Shown here: piece by piece, positions 4,521 to 7,384 of the stretch | Layout: each line of letters opens with the position of its first letter | Position numbering within the stretch: position 1 is the first letter of the stretch | Assembly: GCA_964648795.1 (NCBI GenBank) | Contig: CAZYMB010000027.1 | Location: 1-7,384 of the forward strand | Direction: 5' to 3' | Source of the DNA: JAHDDW01 sp964648795 | GTDB taxonomy: Bacteria > Actinomycetota > Acidimicrobiia > Acidimicrobiales > SZUA-35 | Length of the DNA: 7,384 bases | Notes under the pieces: generated by a model | The model's input: the letters and a program-made list of their open reading frames with translations, nothing else | The model's database searches: none | Told to the model about the DNA's origin: nothing | Made by a program: the position numbers and the translations under genes

Positions 4521-6203
4521 GTGTCAAAACACATATTTGTTACAGGGGGAGTGACTAGCTCACTCGGGAAAGGGCTGACAGCAGCCTCGCTTGGCAGACT
4601 CTTAAAATCCCAAGGACTCAAGGTCGTAATCCAAAAGCTTGACCCATATCTAAACGTTGACCCTGGCACCATGAACCCGTTCGAACATGGCGAAGTTTAT
4701 GTAACTGATGACGGTGGCGAAACAGACCTTGACCTCGGCCACTACGAGCGCTTCGTCGACGAAAGCCTTTCCCAGGCATCAAATGCTACAACTGGCTCTA
4801 TCTATTCATCGGTCATTGCTGCTGAACGTCGAGGAGACTATCTTGGCAAAACGGTTCAAGTTATTCCACACATCACAGACGAGATAAAGCACAGAATTTC
4901 TTCACTTGCGTCTGACGATGTTGACGTCGTTATTACCGAGGTTGGTGGAACCGTTGGCGACATCGAGATCTTGCCATTCCTAGAAGCTATTCGCCAGTTC
5001 CGACTAGACGTCGGTCGAGAAAACGTTTGCTATGTACACGTAACGCTAATTCCATTTATAGGTCCAGCTGGCGAGCTAAAAACTAAGCCAACGCAGCACT
5101 CAGTTACAGAACTTAGAAGTCGCGGTATTCAGCCGGACGTAATTGTGCTTAGATCAGACCGCCCAATACAGCAGAACCTGATGAGTAAGATCTCAAGCCT
5201 CTGTGACGTTCCCCTAGACGGCGTTATTAGCGCTCCAGACGCAGACTCTCTATATGAAATCCCACTAGGGATGCATGACGCAGGTTTTGACGACTACGTC
5301 TGCAAGATTCTTGAACTCCCAGACAATGAGCCCGATCTAGGTGAATGGAAAAAGCTGGTCGACCAAGTCGAAGGGGTTTGGAAGCCACTCAAAATAGGTG
5401 TCATTGGCAAGTACGTTACTCTGCAAGACGCTTACCTGTCAGTTGCAGAAGCACTTCGTCACGCTTCGTTTAAGCACGAAGTAGACATCGAAATCAAATG
5501 GATACTCTCTGATCGTGTTGAAGGAATGCTTATCGAAGAAGCACTCGCCGGTCTAGACGGCATCGTCCTGCCAGGAGGCTTTGGTGAACGTGGCGTCCAA
5601 GGCAAGATCGCAGCAGCAACTTATGCCAGAGAAAACAACATCCCAACACTTGGACTGTGTCTTGGTATGCAGGCAATGGTTATTGAGTACGCTCGAAACA
5701 TTGTCGGCCTTGAAGACGCATACTCTTCAGAGTTTGACACCGCAGACCGTATAACGCCACATCCAGTTATTGACCTTATGGAATCCCAGCGTGAAGTCAC
5801 AGACAAAGGTGGCACCATGCGCCTCGGAGCCTATGTGGCAAAGCTCGACCCAGAATCTCAAGTAGCAAAGATTTACGGAGACTCAGTTGTTTCAGAACGT
5901 CACCGTCACCGCTATGAGTTCTCATCAAAACATGTTGACCAGTTCGCCGAACACGGGCTCAAGTGTTCTGGGATGTCTCCCGATGGCAAACTCGTAGAAT
6001 TCATCGAACTACCAGACCATCCATTTTGGGTAGGGACACAGGCTCACCCAGAGCTAAAGAGTCGCCCCGATCGTCCAGCGCCTTTGTTTGATGGTTTAGT
6101 AGAGGCATCACTAAAGCGAGCGACTGAGTTAAACCCGGAACGTTATGAGAAGCCAATAAATCTTGTAGCTGCTGAGCCTGAATCAGCGGTTAAGAACAGC
6201 TAG
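4521..6203 (+). CDS. pyrG: CTP synthase (glutamine-hydrolysing)
   Basis: CTP synthase aminates UTP to CTP using ATP and ammonia from glutamine, the last step of pyrimidine nucleotide synthesis, and works as a cytosolic tetramer. The 560-aa protein is full length. The N-terminal synthetase domain (1 to about 270) shows the nucleotide loop GGVTSSLGKGL (9-19), KLDPYLNVDPGTMNPFEHGEV (39-59), the Mg-binding ETDLDLGHYERF (67-78) and EVGGTVGDIE (140-149). The class I glutamine amidotransferase domain (about 290-540) has the oxyanion and lid region PGGFGERG (351-358), nucleophile C380 in LCLGMQ, and H509/E511 in AHPE. The GTG start is fixed by AGGAG and by the conserved IFVTGG just after it. A 358-nt gap separates it from nadK, so it probably has its own promoter; the Nudix gene follows after 17 nt, suggesting one transcript. 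Confidence 0.98.
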   Translation: MSKHIFVTGGVTSSLGKGLTAASLGRLLKSQGLKVVIQKLDPYLNVDPGTMNPFEHGEVYVTDDGGETDLDLGHYERFVDESLSQASNATTGSIYSSVIAAERRGDYLGKTVQVIPHITDEIKHRISSLASDDVDVVITEVGGTVGDIEILPFLEAIRQFRLDVGRENVCYVHVTLIPFIGPAGELKTKPTQHSVTELRSRGIQPDVIVLRSDRPIQQNLMSKISSLCDVPLDGVISAPDADSLYEIPLGMHDAGFDDYVCKILELPDNEPDLGEWKKLVDQVEGVWKPLKIGVIGKYVTLQDAYLSVAEALRHASFKHEVDIEIKWILSDRVEGMLIEEALAGLDGIVLPGGFGERGVQGKIAAATYARENNIPTLGLCLGMQAMVIEYARNIVGLEDAYSSEFDTADRITPHPVIDLMESQREVTDKGGTMRLGAYVAKLDPESQVAKIYGDSVVSERHRHRYEFSSKHVDQFAEHGLKCSGMSPDGKLVEFIELPDHPFWVGTQAHPELKSRPDRPAPLFDGLVEASLKRATELNPERYEKPINLVAAEPESAVKNS

Positions 6204-6220
6204 GTAAGCGCAACCCAAAG

Positions 6221-6796
6221 ATGCCTGACTCAAAGCATGACAAGTCCCGTGGCGTAGAACCTTCGAAGCACTTCAAAACTGTTAAAGACACCGACGCTTT
6301 CTCAGGCAATGTAGTCAGCTTCGTTGACCGCACCATAGTTGACAACGATGGCAATGAATACTCCAGAGACGTAGTCACCCACCCAGGGGCCGTCGCAATT
6401 GTTGCTCTTGATGGTGACAACAAGATTACGCTGGTCAAACAGTATCGAGCTCCAGTAGACGGAGACATCTGGGAAATCCCGGCAGGCAAAGTCGACATTC
6501 CAGGTGAACCAGCAGTTGAGACTGCCAAAAGAGAGCTGGCAGAAGAAGCAGGCCTAGCTGCCGAGAAGCTTGAGCCCATTGGCGGCATCTACCAATCTGC
6601 TGGCTTCTCAGATGAGTTCTGTGAAATCTTCCTAGCAACACAGCTTTCATCGGTGCCGCAGAACTTAGACGGTCCAGAAGAAGAAGTAATGACAGTCGCT
6701 AGCTTTGACTTAGATGAAGCAGTCGCAATGATTCGAGACCGCCGCATCACCGACGCCAAGACTGTCGTAGGCATTCTTAGCGCGGCCAGACTCTAG
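6221..6796 (+). CDS. Nudix hydrolase, probable ADP-ribose pyrophosphatase
   Basis: This cytosolic enzyme probably splits ADP-ribose to AMP and ribose 5-phosphate, limiting toxic free ADP-ribose. The 191-aa protein carries a Nudix box at 89-112: G89, then E96, then R104-E105-L-A-E-E-A-G-L, with metal-binding E105, E108 and E109. The spacer between G89 and E96 is six residues rather than the textbook five, which I recall is also the case in mycobacterial ADP-ribose pyrophosphatase (Rv1700). Other family signs are the strand ITLVKQYRAPV (69-79), WEIPAGK (84-90) and SAGFSDE after the box (126-132). It sits directly after pyrG, as in many Actinobacteria. The ATG at 6221 has only a weak upstream AGGTAA (about 13 nt away); read-through from pyrG is likely. 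Exact substrate is inferred from the family. Confidence 0.9.
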   Translation: MPDSKHDKSRGVEPSKHFKTVKDTDAFSGNVVSFVDRTIVDNDGNEYSRDVVTHPGAVAIVALDGDNKITLVKQYRAPVDGDIWEIPAGKVDIPGEPAVETAKRELAEEAGLAAEKLEPIGGIYQSAGFSDEFCEIFLATQLSSVPQNLDGPEEEVMTVASFDLDEAVAMIRDRRITDAKTVVGILSAARL

Positions 6797-6807
6797 ATGG
6801 CTACAAG

Positions 6808-7384
6808 ATGAGTGGTTTGTTCGTAAAGATATGCGGAATCACTAACACCGAAGACGCCCAGATTGCAATCGATGCAGGAGCAAGTGCAATCGGAATAGTT
6901 CTATCCGAAGCCACACGCCAAATTGAGATTGCTGAAGCTCACAAGATTAGAGCTCTCGTCACTGAACCCGTTCAACTTGTTGGTGTATTCAGAAATATTA
7001 CCGATCCCAGAGTAGTCAAGAATTTGGCGTCAGAAATTGGTATCACGACAATTCAACTACACGACACAGCTCCTGAGGTAGTAGAAGAGATCGCTAAGAC
7101 TTGTGACGTTCTAGAAGCCTTTGCTTTTAATGACTTGGCTTTAAGTGAAGCCAGTAGCGCTGGGGTGCCATTCATTGTTGACTCGGTAGAACCAGGCAGC
7201 GGTCAACTATTTGACCATGCAAACCTAAAAGGACTCGACGGAGACTTCATAGTCGCCGGAGGTTTAACACCAGAAAATGTAGGCACCGTGGTCGCCCAGA
7301 CGAACCCTTATGGCGTTGATGTCTCATCGGGAGTGTGCGGGGATGATCCACGTAAGAAAGACCCTGACAAAGTTGCTGGCTTTA
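6808..7384 (+). CDS. trpF: Phosphoribosylanthranilate isomerase (3' partial)
   Basis: TrpF converts N-(5-phosphoribosyl)anthranilate to CdRP, the third step from chorismate in tryptophan synthesis, through an Amadori rearrangement in a (beta-alpha)8 barrel. The visible 192 residues begin MSGLFVKICGIT with catalytic base C9, and continue with R37 in ATRQ, LVGVFRN (57-63), IQLHD (82-86, where VQLHG is usual), the general acid D125 in IVDS followed by PGSG, and the phosphate-binding AGGL (150-153) and DVSSGV (171-176). Only about 10-15 residues should be missing at the end. ATG at 6808 is 11 nt after the Nudix stop; the ATG at 6797 stops after four codons. No clear ribosome site is seen, so coupling with the Nudix gene is likely. 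Its place after the Nudix gene, where xerD is common in Actinobacteria, is unusual. Confidence 0.94.
   Translation, partial: MSGLFVKICGITNTEDAQIAIDAGASAIGIVLSEATRQIEIAEAHKIRALVTEPVQLVGVFRNITDPRVVKNLASEIGITTIQLHDTAPEVVEEIAKTCDVLEAFAFNDLALSEASSAGVPFIVDSVEPGSGQLFDHANLKGLDGDFIVAGGLTPENVGTVVAQTNPYGVDVSSGVCGDDPRKKDPDKVAGF

Noticed and set aside
4439..4558. Small frame from ATG 4439 (MFTWLSCCLGGLIV) running into pyrG
   Set aside because: It has no ribosome site and runs out of frame through the pyrG Shine-Dalgarno and start; the pyrG frame explains that sequence.
6309..6332. Nudix box spacer of six residues as a damaged active site
   Set aside because: The catalytic REL-EE-GL residues are intact and, as I recall, mycobacterial ADP-ribose pyrophosphatase has the same spacer, so it is a subfamily trait.

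Overview
The window looks like ordinary chromosome from a bacterium of moderate GC, most likely an actinobacterium with a compact genome. This assignment is an inference. It rests on the tlyA-like, nadK, pyrG, ADP-ribose-pyrophosphatase-like gene order (familiar from Actinobacteria), a Nudix box with the six-residue spacer I recall from mycobacterial ADP-ribose pyrophosphatase, and several starts that look leaderless (a TANNNT box 6-7 nt before ATG with no Shine-Dalgarno). A marine or freshwater Acidimicrobiia-like lineage would fit, but the sequence alone does not prove it.

Layout: the 3' end of a TPR-repeat protein (+, 1-269) meets head-on a two-gene minus-strand unit of unknown function (266-901 and 956-1438); the two stop codons share one CTAG. 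A 61-bp divergent region with dyad symmetry follows. The plus strand then carries class II fructose-bisphosphate aldolase (1500-2561), a TlyA-family rRNA methyltransferase whose TTG start overlaps fba (2554-3285), and NAD kinase (3338-4162). Next is a 358-bp stretch with a possible 48-aa ORF and a strongly structured segment. It is followed by CTP synthase (4521-6203), a Nudix ADP-ribose pyrophosphatase (6221-6796), and the first 192 codons of phosphoribosylanthranilate isomerase, trpF (6808 to the window end).

Most genes are housekeeping: glycolysis, rRNA modification, NADP supply, CTP synthesis, ADP-ribose clean-up and tryptophan synthesis. I see no mobile element, CRISPR array, tRNA or rRNA.

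The signals most worth following are three. (1) A near-identical start module (TA[G/C]ACTGA, 4 nt, ATGGCGGAA) precedes both unknown minus-strand genes and the small ORF after nadK. (2) The region before pyrG has a candidate promoter followed directly by two mutually exclusive hairpins. (3) The two unknown minus-strand proteins may be distant paralogues. No recN lies between nadK and pyrG, where many Actinobacteria carry it.
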